Assembly (NCBI GenBank): GCA_032716605.1
Contig: CM064519.1
Span: forward strand, 15,084,399 to 15,148,398
DNA: 64,000 nucleotides
Reading direction: 5' to 3'
Source of the DNA: Paralithodes platypus
Taxonomy: Eukaryota > Arthropoda > Malacostraca > Decapoda > Lithodidae
The position numbers and the translations under genes are program-made. Each line of letters starts with the position of its first letter. Position 1 is the first letter of the stretch. Positions 53,738-63,807 of this stretch are shown here, one piece after another. Under the pieces are notes generated by a model. It saw only the letters and a program-made list of their open reading frames with translations, made no database searches and was not told the DNA's origin.

Positions 53738-54140
53738 AGAATGTAGTATTCGGGCGTACCGCCAGCCTTGTTTACAATACGCGGAGCCGGGGCGGACGCT
53801 TGCCATCATGTTCCCGTCTATTTTTACTGCCTTTGGATACAATAATATATTGAGGGGGGGCTTTGCCCCCTCACCGCCCCCCCCCCCCCATGACATATTG
53901 TCATCATCATGTATATTACCAGCAGGGGGCAAATAACCGAAAAAAATCGCCGTCAAAATAGACGCGAAGTAAACCGCGGCGATCGCCCGATGTAAACATG
54001 ACGACCATACGCACGGAATCTACATCCATCCCCGGGTTTGGCAAGAATGTTAAGTTCGGGCGTACCGCCAGCCTTGTTTACACTACGCGTAGTGGCGTCA
54101 GACCTTTGCCATCATGTTCCCGTCTATTTTGACTGCCTTT
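53738..54140 (-). repeat. Clustered family G copies, partly inverted
   Basis: Minus-oriented copies at 53738-53830 and 54045-54140 surround a plus-oriented remnant near 53945-53975 (GTCAAAATAGACGCGAAGTA). Each minus copy is followed by GGATACAATAATAT, a GGGGGCTTTG tract, a C-run and TGACATATTGTCATCATCAT. Confidence 0.6.
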
Positions 54141-54504
54141 GGATACAATAATATGTTGAGGGGGCTTTGCACACACACCCCCCCCCGCTTGACATATTGT
54201 CATCATCATATACAGTATATACATCATATACAGGGCGGCACACCATGGCGGAAGGCGGACGCAAGTTTTGAGGCTCCGGCATATGTTATAGGAATGGACA
54301 ATTAATTCACGGAATATCGAGTGCATACGGGGCTAACAAGAAGAGGAAGGATTTAGTGAAGTGTTTGGAGGATATATTGGTGTGGTGGAGGGGTGATATA
54401 TAGTGTAATAAGAGTGTGTAGTGACGGGACAGCGGTAGTGTTGTGAGTTGTTGAGTTTGTAAACAAACATGGCGGAGGGAATTTCGAAAGGTAGTAGTGG
54501 AGTT

Positions 54505-56942
54505 GAACGTAGGTGGGGAAAAAGTTAGGGATGAAACTAAAATTGGAGAGGAAATAAAAAGATACTGGGAGGAGGTGGGAGGGTAAATGACCAAATAAGA
54601 GTAGGGCAATGGAATATTGAACTAAATGAGGAAGAAGTAGATGAAAATATGAATGAGATGGTGAGTGAGGAGGAGATTAGGAGGAGTGTGAAGAAGCTGA
54701 AGAGAAACAAAGCGGCAGGACCGGATGGGATAACAGCAGAGATGTATATTGAAGGAGGGGAGATGATAGTTAGAATGTTAAAGAAGCTATTTGATAAAAT
54801 ATGGGAGGAGGAAGAAATACCAGCAAGATGGAAAGAAGAAAGGGTCACATTGATTTACAAAGGAGGAGCAAAAAATGTGCACGAAATGGGGAGTTATAGA
54901 CCAATAACGGTAATAAACATAATAAATAAGATATTTTATGGGATACTAAAGGAGAGGGTAGGAGAGTATGTAGAAGAAAGGATCCTACTTAGTGAAGAGC
55001 AAAATGGGTTTAGGAAGGGGAGAAGAGGAACAGACAATATATTTATATTAGATGAGATTATAGAGAAAAAGGCAAAGCAAGGGAAATGTGTGTTTATAGT
55101 GTGTTTGGATGTGGAAAAGGCATATGATAAGATTAGTAGGGGAGTTGCAGAAGCAGTGATGGAGAAACTAGGAGTGAGTAGGAAGATAAGGAACATGATA
55201 ATGAATATGTATGAAGGGGCGGAGACAGAGATTGTGTGGAAAAATATTGCAGTGAAAGGAATCAGGAGACGGAAAGGGTTGAGACAGGGATGTAACCTGT
55301 CACCTTTAATTTTTTGCAATGTGCATGGAGGAGTTGGTGAGGAGAATTAAGAGTAAGGGACAAGGAGTGAAAATAGGGCAACACAGGCTAGCAATTCTGA
55401 CGTTTGCTGATGACGTAGTGTTGATAGCAGAGACAGAGGAAGATATGGGGGAAATGTTACAGGAGGCGGAAAGGTTTGGTAGAGACCTAGAAATGAAGTT
55501 CAGTGTAGAGAACAGCAGTATGATAGTAGTAAATGGACCAGAGGCAGTAGAAATGAGGATAGGAGGGGAAACAATAGAAACAAGGGAGGAAGTGAAGTAT
55601 TTAGGGGTATGGATAGGGAGGGAAGGGCGACAAAGGACAATGAATGAGAAAATCATGAAGGTGGAACAGTGTAGTGGGAAACTGTGGAATGTGACAAAAA
55701 GCAGAGTGAATAAATATAAAATAGTAAGAGAGGTGTGGAAGGACTTTGAAGTGCCGAGAATAATGTATGGGATGGATGTGAGAGGGAGTACAGGGGGAGA
55801 AATAAATAGACTAGAGACGGGACAAAATAAAATAGGAAGAAGGTGGACAGCAAATGAAGCAGTGAGAGGGGAGATGGGATGGAGTACGTTTGAGGAAAGA
55901 ATGGCGAAGGCAAAGTTGAGGTACAAGAGCAGGTTGGAGGAGATGGAGGATAATAGGTGGCCAAGGAGAGTGAATGAATGGGGGGAGGGGAAGAGTAGAT
56001 GGGCAAAAGAGTGTAAGAGAAAACTGAAAAAAATAGGAGTGAAAAAAAGAAGGGTGGGAGAGGAGTGGAGAGATGTAGGGAGTAATGCAGGACTAGGTCA
56101 GGGAAGGAGACTAGAGAAAGAGATAGGAACGAGAGTGAAGGAAGTAGGAAGACAGGAATGGAAGAGAAATATGGAGAAGAAAAGTACACTGATAAGATAT
56201 AGAAGCAAGGGGAGACCGAGAAAAGAGGAGTTCTATGACGGAAGTTGGGAAGCAGAACTACTGTTTAAGGCTAGGGCAGGAGCATTAGAGACAAATAGGA
56301 GAACATGGAGGTGGAATGGGGGGATGAAAGAGTGTCTGCAGTGTGAGGTGGGAGGGAGGAGAGTGGAGGAGACAATAGAACATATAGTGACAGAGTGCCA
56401 GGGGTATGCAGAGGAGAGAGATGGGTTGGAAAATGAGTTGAAACGGGTGGTAGGGGAGAGGGAATGGGAAGAACAGAAAGAGGAGGAGGATGAGGGTGTA
56501 AAATTTGTGTTAGGTCTCGGGACAGAAGAGGGGGTAGATGGGGAAATGGGGAAAAGAATGAAGGTAGTGAAAAGATTCCTGGAGCAGGTGTGGCAAAAGA
56601 GAAAACGGAATAGAATAGAGTAGGGTGAGGGGGGAGAAGGTGACCAGAGTGGGGGAGGAAGAAAAATGAGATTAAATAGGAGAGAGGGGAAAAGTTAAAT
56701 TAAGGTAAGGAGAGAACAAGATATTGAGGGGTGGAGGAGGGGTAAATAGGGAGAGGAGAGTTCTGCTTAAGCTATATACTTCAATTCTTTTTCTTTAACT
56801 ATCTTTTCTACGACTACAATTTTCTAAACTAATTCTTAATCTAGCTCTAGCTGTTTCTGGAGAGGTCACCGGTGCATAGGTGAGCTGACTTGGAAAGGGA
56901 CAGCAACTCCACAAAAAGAAGAAGAAGAAGAAGAAGAAGGGT
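54505..56942 (+). mobile_element. 5'-truncated non-LTR retrotransposon with (AAG)n tail
   Basis: Carries RT and C-terminal domain only, then a 3' UTR and an AAGAAGAAG tail at 56918-56940. Upstream (54468-54504) is MAEGISKGSSGVE, which looks like another LINE's 5' coding start. Clade not assigned; the RT is unlike both the CR1-like and RTE-like elements here. Confidence 0.75.
54511..56623 (+). pseudogene. Reverse transcriptase pseudogene, frameshift in a T-run
   Basis: First frame: KAAGPDGITAEMYI, YRPITVINIINKIF, NGFRKGRRGTDNIF, VCLDVEKAYDKI (motif A) and GLRQGCNLSPLIF. A TTTTTT run at about 55309-55315 breaks the frame; the next frame opens with CMEELVRRIK and has LTFADDVVLIAE (motif C) and KYLGVWIGREGR. 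The C-terminal part includes KGRPRKEEFYDGSW and a CLQCEVGG...HIVTEC zinc-ribbon-like pair near 56335-56400. Another break lies near 54585. Endonuclease absent. Confidence 0.8.
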
Positions 56943-58002
56943 ATGACGGAGGCGGAAGGAAGGTTACAACGTTTTCGGGGATTTAAGAGCACAGATAAGA
57001 AGTTAGAAGAGGTTAGTATTGTTGTGAAGGATTTGGAAAAGTGGATGAGTGATACGGAGAAATGGAAGGGGGATATTGGTGAGAAAGTTAAGGCACTGTG
57101 TGTAATGTGTGGTGTGACAGGTGGGGAAGGGAATAGGCCTAGCGAAGAAAGTGAATGCAGGCCTATTTTGTCAGTTAATGAGAGCCTAGAGATGGTATTG
57201 AAAAGGGTAGATGAACTGGGAGCAGAGAATATGGCATTGAAGGAGCAGCTGAAGGAATACGAAGGACGTTTCACGGAAGTAAAGGAGTCGACTGCATGGA
57301 CGGTGGTAGGTAAACAAAAAGTCAAGGATTTGGAGGATATTATGAAAGAGCAAAAGGAAGAAATGAATATGACCAAAAAAAGTTTTGAGAGTGCAGTTGT
57401 AGGGGTCATGAAGAACAAGGAGAGTGTCGTGAGGGAGGCCATGGACAGGGATAGGGGTGTAATCTTGTATGGAGATATAGAGACTCATATGAATGATAAT
57501 GAAGTGAGGGATATGGAGACAGTGAAGGAGGTCTTGAAAGGTGTGGATGAGGACGAATATGGATGGGAAGGGCAGGTGGAGGAGGTCAGTAGGATAGGTA
57601 GATATAAAAGGGGAGAGATGAGGCCTATAAGGGTACAGTTTAAAACTAGGGTAGTGGCGGAGACTGACAAATTTTAGTTGGAGGCTAAATACAAATGATA
57701 AACTGAAACACATAAGACTAAAGAAGGATTTGAGTATAGAACAAAGGAAACAAATTAAGGAATTACAAGAAAAGGCTGATGAAAATAATGGAAAGTTGGG
57801 TGAGGAGGATAAGAGAAATTTTTACTGGAGAGTGAGGGACGGAAAAGTGAGGAAGTGGTTTATAAGAGTAGAAGGGAGGGGGAGATCAGGGAGGGAAGAG
57901 AATGTGATGGGAGTTGTGACGGAGGAGGAGAACGGGGTGGAGGTGTCACAGGGAAAGACAGGAGACAAAGAGGCAGACCCAGTAGTGCTAACGGGGGAGT
58001 AG
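56943..58002 (+). pseudogene. LINE ORF1 protein, one frameshift
   Basis: N-terminal half is rich in coiled-coil pattern (residues about 70-150, ELGAENMALKEQLKEYEGRF). It then reads GVILYGDIETH and RPIRVQFKTR, like the RNA-binding RRM-type domain of LINE ORF1 proteins. One extra base in the TTTT at about 57672 breaks it; the continuation SWRLNTNDKLKHIRLKKDLS and FYWRVRDGKVRKWFIR is in the next frame and ends at 58002. No CCHC knuckles. Role: nucleic-acid chaperone in the retrotransposition particle. Confidence 0.7.
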
Positions 58003-60887
58003 GACTGGAGGAGCGGGATGGTGTAATTGCTGAAGGAATGGTAGATGGATTAAGGATTATGTTTAGTAATGTGGATGTGTTTACCCAGGACAATAAAAGA
58101 GAACTGATATGTAGGTTGCAGGATGAAGAGGAAAAACCTGATGTCATAGCCCTACAGGAAGTAAGACCAAAAAATGCTAGAATTGAAAGGGAACTGGTGG
58201 AATATAGTTTGGAGGGTTTTGAGTTATATGAGAGAAATGCTATTAGAGCAGAGGTTGGAAGAGGACTGATTATTTATGTAAGAAAAGAGCTCAAGGTTAA
58301 TGAGGCGGATATGAGACAGCAGTATTGTGAGTATTTGTGTATTGAAGTAAAATGTGGAAGAGGATCAATTCTAATTGCCTCTATATATAGAAGCCCAAAT
58401 AATAGCAGGGGAGAGGATGATAACCTACTGAAAGCAATGGAGGAGATAGATAATAGAGAGAACAAATATAAAATTTTGATTGGAGATTTCAATTTGCCAA
58501 GGATCAACTGGGCAAATTGTACTACTCCAGCGGGACAGGGTAGCCTGGAAAATAAGTTTATAGAGAAAGTGAGAGATTGTTTTTTAACACAACATATTGT
58601 AGAGATGACAAGATATAGAGATGGGACGCAGGGGAGTGTACTTGATTTGATTTTTAGCAATGAAGAGGATATAGTGGAACATGTTAATGTGGATAGCCCT
58701 ATAGGTCGTAGTGACCATGCCTGTATAAGCTTTAGTTGTAACATTAAATCAGAGAGGGATAATAGAAGCAATAGAAAAATATACATGTATGATAGAGCAG
58801 ATTATGAGCTGCTGAGACGGTGTTTGGACATTGACTGGGGGGAATACTTGAACGGTGAAGATGCTGAAGGAATGTGGAGGAAAATTAGAGTCAAACTGGA
58901 GAATGCTGTATCCAAAAGTGTACCAGTAAGGGAATATAAGGATAAAACAAAATTGAGGAAAAGAACTAACCCAGAATTGCCAATGAAAAGAAAGCTTTGG
59001 ATATTGATTAGAAGAAAGAAACGATTGTGGGAAAGATTAAAATTGTTAAAAAAGAACAGGGGGTCTAGTATAGAGGCTAAAGAAGTGGATCTGGAATGCA
59101 GACAAATAAACAATAAAATAAGGTGGGAAACAAGGAGGGGGGTGAAGGAGAGGGAGAGAGAGATAGCTAGAAATGTGAAGGATAATCCAAAAATATTCTG
59201 GAAGTACATTCAGGAAAAGTTAACAAGAAGAGTAGGGATCCCAGAGCTGGTAGGGGGGTTGAATGATGGGAGTAGAGCGGAGACTGATAAGGAGAAAGCA
59301 GAGGTGCTGGGGAAATACTTTGGGGGGGTACTAACAGTGGAGTCGGAGGATGCAGTGCCTACTATTCCCATCAAACAGGCACCGGCACTGGACCTAATAG
59401 AGTTTTCCCATGCTAGAATAAGAATGGCTATAGAAAAAATTAACAGAAGTAAGTCACCGGGACCGGATGGGATACACCCAAGAATCATAAAGGAAGGAGG
59501 GGAGATGTTAGTAGAGCCATTGAAAATGTTATTTGAGGTATCGTTTAATACAGGACAAATCCCGATGGACTGGAGAGAGGCGAACATAACAGCTATATTT
59601 AAGAAGGGAAAGAGAAATAACCCAGGGAATTATAGACCAGTCAGTTTGACAAGTGTTGTGTGTAAACTAATGGAAACGGTAATTAGAGAAGGAATAATGG
59701 ATCATATGAAGTCAAACCAACTTTTCAGTGGGAGACAGTTCGGATTCTTGCCGGGGAGGTCGACGGTACTACAGCTAATTAAGGTGGTAGATGATTGGAT
59801 GCAAATTCTAGAAGATGGTGATGTAATAGACGTGGTATATTGCGAGTTTATGAAGGCCTTCGATAAGGTCCCACATAAAAGGTTAATAGAGAAAGTTAGA
59901 AGGTATAATATAGGGGAGAAATGTGTGAAATGGATAGAAGCCTTCCTGAAAGATCGGAGACAGAGGGTACTGGTGAATGGAATAGGCTCGGAGTGGAGGG
60001 AAATTACAAGTGGGGTACCTCAGGGATCTGTGTTGGGACCACTGCTGTTCGTTATATTTATCAACGACTTACCTGAAGTTATAACTAATGGAAGTGAGGT
60101 ATACCTGTATGCGGATGACACTAAGCTGTATAGAAGAGTGAGAAGTAAGGAAGATGTGGGTTTGCTACAAGGAGATGTGGAGGGCATGAAGGGATGGTCT
60201 GAGCATTGGTTAATGCCTTTTCATCCAAAAAAATGCAAGTACATGCGGATTGGGACAAGCAAGATAGACAAGGTAGGATACAGTATGTATGAAGCGATGG
60301 AGGAAGTGAATGCAGAAAAAGATATAGGAGTAGTGATAGACAATAAGTTAAATTTCTCAGAACATTTAGCAGAAAAGATAAACAAAGCCAATAGAATTAT
60401 AGGGCTGATAAGGAGGACATTTGTGTCACTTGACGAAGAAATCTTCAGGAATCTCTATACAGCGCTGGTTAGGCCGCACCTCGAATATGCGAACCAGGTG
60501 TGGGCTCCATATATGGTAAAGGATATAGAAGCAGTGGACAAAGTGCAGAGGAGAGCTAGCAAGCTGGTACCAACGTTGAAGAACGTGGGCTATGAGCAGA
60601 GGTTGAGGGCACTGGGGCTTCCAACACTGGCATATCGGAGAAAGAGAGGGGATATGATAGAGACTTTTAAGATAGTGTCAGGAAAGTACGATGAGGATGT
60701 GTGTGAGGGTATCTTCTTGATGCGGGAGGGAACAAGAACGAGAGGACACTCTAAGAAAATTTACAAAGAAAGAAATAGGCTTGAGAAGGCAAAGAACTCA
60801 TTTTGTGATAGAGTGGTAAATGAGTGGAACGCACTGCCCCAGTATGTAGTCGATTCCGAATCAATAAGGGAGTTTGAGAGTAATCTT
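56943..60887 (+). mobile_element. CR1-like LINE, 3' end cut by an LTR array
   Basis: ORF1 and ORF2 are both nearly complete. The 5' UTR is missing or displaced: ORF1 begins within three bases of the neighbouring LINE's (AAG)n tail. The 3' end is replaced at 60888 by the LTR array. Confidence 0.8.
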
Positions 60888-60890
60888 TGA
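58038..60890 (+). CDS. CR1-like endonuclease-reverse transcriptase, open but motif A altered
   Basis: The open frame runs from 57855, but the first about 60 codons overlap ORF1 in another frame, so the ATG at 58038 (MVDGLRIMFSNVD) is preferred, giving 950 codons. Endonuclease: MFSNVD, ALQEVRPKN, GDFNLPRINW, SVLDLIFSN and GRSDHACISF. RT: KSPGPDGIHPRIIK, NYRPVSLTS, FGFLPGRSTVLQL, GVPQGSVLGPLLF and LYADDTKLYRR (motif C intact). Motif A reads VVYCEFMKAFDKVPH where the family has YLDF, so the catalytic Asp is Glu (codon 59844-59846). C-terminal KVQRRASKLVP and RKRGDMIETFKIV are present. The stop at 60888-60890 is formed at the junction with the LTR array, so a few terminal residues are lost. Confidence 0.85.
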   Translation: MVDGLRIMFSNVDVFTQDNKRELICRLQDEEEKPDVIALQEVRPKNARIERELVEYSLEGFELYERNAIRAEVGRGLIIYVRKELKVNEADMRQQYCEYLCIEVKCGRGSILIASIYRSPNNSRGEDDNLLKAMEEIDNRENKYKILIGDFNLPRINWANCTTPAGQGSLENKFIEKVRDCFLTQHIVEMTRYRDGTQGSVLDLIFSNEEDIVEHVNVDSPIGRSDHACISFSCNIKSERDNRSNRKIYMYDRADYELLRRCLDIDWGEYLNGEDAEGMWRKIRVKLENAVSKSVPVREYKDKTKLRKRTNPELPMKRKLWILIRRKKRLWERLKLLKKNRGSSIEAKEVDLECRQINNKIRWETRRGVKEREREIARNVKDNPKIFWKYIQEKLTRRVGIPELVGGLNDGSRAETDKEKAEVLGKYFGGVLTVESEDAVPTIPIKQAPALDLIEFSHARIRMAIEKINRSKSPGPDGIHPRIIKEGGEMLVEPLKMLFEVSFNTGQIPMDWREANITAIFKKGKRNNPGNYRPVSLTSVVCKLMETVIREGIMDHMKSNQLFSGRQFGFLPGRSTVLQLIKVVDDWMQILEDGDVIDVVYCEFMKAFDKVPHKRLIEKVRRYNIGEKCVKWIEAFLKDRRQRVLVNGIGSEWREITSGVPQGSVLGPLLFVIFINDLPEVITNGSEVYLYADDTKLYRRVRSKEDVGLLQGDVEGMKGWSEHWLMPFHPKKCKYMRIGTSKIDKVGYSMYEAMEEVNAEKDIGVVIDNKLNFSEHLAEKINKANRIIGLIRRTFVSLDEEIFRNLYTALVRPHLEYANQVWAPYMVKDIEAVDKVQRRASKLVPTLKNVGYEQRLRALGLPTLAYRRKRGDMIETFKIVSGKYDEDVCEGIFLMREGTRTRGHSKKIYKERNRLEKAKNSFCDRVVNEWNALPQYVVDSESIREFESNL

Positions 60891-63337
60891 AATGCTGGGT
60901 GTGAAGGGAATTTCATGGTCTCCTGAAATATCCCCAGGCTACCTTTAGGATCAACTTTTCCTGGTACCTGGCGCGGGGTACGAACCTCTGAAGGGAATTT
61001 AACCCCCCTAAAAACCCACAGGTTTTGAGATGCCTTGGGTGGGGTTCAAACCATGGTTAGTGACCACCACCAGGCCGCGCGCTAACCCACTGTACTACCA
61101 CGGACGTACTAAAAGTATAGCAACCTTAGTCCGATTTTTAAGAACCAGGTGATAGTCTCGTGGTGTTATCACGTGATGAGTTTATTGGACTTACCATCTC
61201 CGACTATTTTACGCTATACCTGACGTCAACTCGGGTTAGTATTATTGTGGGTGCGGGACATTTTCGAGGGCATTACATTACATCCTTCTTTAACTGGGCT
61301 AGTCCCTAGCCTATTTTAAGGTCGTAAGGTATCGTAGCTGTATTACCTCAGCAATCTCAATATTGTTGGTATAGGGTTCGCGTGACGGGTGCTCCACGTA
61401 GCTACCTGGTCACGTTCCCTAGCTGCCACCAATGAAATGCTGGGTGTGAAGGGAATTTCATGGTCTCCTGAAATATCCCCAGGCTACCTTTTAGGATCAA
61501 CTTTTCCTGGTACCTGGCGCGGGGTACGAACCTCTGAAGGGAATTTAACCCCCCTAAAAACCCACAGATTTTGAGATGCCTTGGGTGGGGTTCGAACCCT
61601 GGTTAGTGACCCAACCATCACCACCAGGCCCGCGCGCTAACCCACTGTACTACCACGGACGTACTAAAAGTATAGCAACCTTAGTCCGATTTTTAAGAAC
61701 CAGGTGATAGTCTCGTGGTGTGATCACGTGATGAGTTTATTGGACTTACCATCTCCGACTATTTTACGCTATACCTGACGTCAACTCGGGTTAGTATTAT
61801 TGTGGGTGCGGGACATTTTCGAGGGGATTACATTACATCCTTCTTTAACTGGGCTAGTCCCTAGCCTATTTTAAGGTCGTAAGGTATCGTAGCTGTATTA
61901 CCTCAGCAATCTCAATATTGTTGGTATAGGGTTCGCGTGACGGGTGCTCCACGTAGCTACCTGGTCACGTTCCCTAGCTGCCACCAATGAAATGCCGGGT
62001 GTGAAGGGAATTCATGGTCTCCTGAAATATCCCCAGGCTACCTTTTAGGATCAACCTTTCCTGGTACCTGGCGCGGGGTACGAACCTCTGAAGGGAATTT
62101 AACCCCCCTAAAAACCCACAGGTTTTGAGATGCCTTGGGTGGGGTTCGAACCCTGGTTAGTGACCCAACCATCACCACCAGGCCCGCGCGCTAACCCACT
62201 GTACTACCACGGACGTACTAAAAGTATAGCAACCTTAGTCCGATTTTTAAGAACCAGGTGATAGTCTCGTGGTGTTATCACGTGATGAGTTTATTGGACT
62301 TACCATCTACGACTATTTTACGCTATACCTGACGTCAATTCGGGTTTAGTATTATTGTGGGTGCGGGACATTTTCGAGGGCATTACATTTGAAATGCTGG
62401 GTGTGAAGGGAATTTCATGGTCTGAAATATCCCCAGGCTACCTTTTAGGATCAACTTTTCCTGGTACCTGGCGCGGGGTACGAACCTCTGAAGGGAATTT
62501 AACCCCCCTAAAAACCCACAGGTTTTGAGATGCCTTGGGTGGGGTTCGAACCCTGGTTAGTGACCCAACCATCACCACCAGGCCCGCGCGCTAACCCACT
62601 GTACTACCACGGACGTACTAAAAGTATAGCAACCTTAGTCCGATTTTTAAAAACCAGGTGATAGTCTCGTGGTGTGATTACGTGATGAGTTTATTGGACT
62701 TACCATCTCCGACTATTTTACGCTATACCTGACGTCAACTCGGGTTAGTATTATTGTGGGTGCGCGACATTTTCGAGGGCATTACATTACATCCTTCTTT
62801 AACTGGGCTAGTCCCTAGCCTATTTTAAGGTCGTAAGGTATCGTAGCTGTATTACCTCAGCAATCTCAATATTGTTGGTATAGGGTTCGCGTGACGGGTG
62901 CTCCACGTAGCTACCTGGTCACGTTCCCTAGCTGCCACCAATGAAATGCTGGGTGTGAAGGGAATTCATGGTCTCCTGAAATATCCCCAGGCTACCTTTA
63001 GGATCAACTTTTCCTGGTACCTGGCGCGGGGTACGAACCTCTGAAGGGAATTTAACCCCCCTAAAAACCCACAGGTTTTGAGATGCCTTGGGTGGGGTTC
63101 GAACCCTGGTTAGTGACCCAACCATCACCACCAGGCCCGCGCGCTAACCCACTGTACTACCACGGACGTACTAAAAGTATAGCAACCTTAGTCCGATTTT
63201 TAAGAACCAGGTGATAGTCTCGTGGTGTTATCACGTGATGAGTTTATTGGACTTACCATCTCCGACTATTTTACGCTATACCTGACGTCAACTCGGGTTA
63301 GTATTATTGTGGGTGCGGGACATTTTCGAGGGCATTA
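60888..63337 (-). repeat. Tandem array of miniature LTR units (TRIM-like)
   Basis: Five LTR copies of about 390-400 bp (60888-61277, 61433-61832, 61988-62387, 62390-62786, 62942-63337) on the minus strand, separated in three cases by a 155-bp internal piece. Each internal piece starts after the LTR with TTGGTGGCAGCTAGGG (primer-site-like) and ends with a AAAGAAGGATG purine run before the next LTR. LTRs 3 and 4 are separated by only two bases. No coding sequence. Confidence 0.8.
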
Positions 63338-63338
63338 A

Positions 63339-63737
63339 TGTAATGCCCTCGAAAATGTCCCGCACCCACAATAATACTAACCCGAGTTGACGTCAGGTAT
63401 AGCGTAAAATAGCCGGAGATGGTAAGTCCAATAAACTCATCACGTGATAACACCACGAGACTATCACCTGGTTCTTAAAAATCGGACTAAGGTTGCTATA
63501 CTTTTAGTACGTCCGTGGTAGTACAGTGGGTTAGCGCGCGGGCCTGGTGGTGATGGTTGGGTCACTAACCAGGGTTCGAACCCCACCCAAGGCATCTCAA
63601 AACCTGTGGGTTTTTAGGGGGGGTTAAATTCCCTTCAGAGGTTCGTACCCCGCGCCAGGTACCAGGAAAAGTTGATCCTAAAGGTAGCCTGGGGATATTT
63701 CAGGAGACCATGAATTCCCTTCACACCCAGCATAACA
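63339..63737 (+). repeat. LTR of a gag-bearing retrotransposon, inverted relative to the array
   Basis: Starts TGTAATGCCCTCG, ends CCCAGCATAACA. It is the reverse complement of the neighbouring array LTR (62942-63337), forming a nearly perfect 400-bp palindrome with a one-base centre. Confidence 0.85.
63512..63592 (+). promoter_or_regulatory. tRNA-like A/B-box block inside the LTR
   Basis: TGGTAGTACAGTGGG (A-box-like) and GGGTTCGAACCCC (B-box) lie in tRNA order about 50 bases apart. The same block is in every LTR of the array on the minus strand. Stems are imperfect, so it is a captured tRNA-like or SINE segment and not a tRNA gene. Confidence 0.6.
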
Positions 63738-63765
63738 TTGGCGGCAGCGGTGGTTCTTGATTCGG
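63738..63765 (+). promoter_or_regulatory. Primer-binding-site block of the second LTR element
   Basis: TTGGCGGCAGCGGTGGTTCT immediately follows the LTR and matches, apart from one base, the block of the 7.1-kb element on the minus strand at 50577-50604. Confidence 0.7.
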
Positions 63766-63807
63766 ATAAAAGGTTGCATTACACTGCAAGTTTGGAACAG
63801 TAGAAGC

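Noticed and set aside
57855..58037. Start of LINE ORF2 at 57855
   Set aside because: The first 60 codons overlap the end of ORF1 in another frame and lack any endonuclease pattern; the ATG at 58038 directly precedes the endonuclease.
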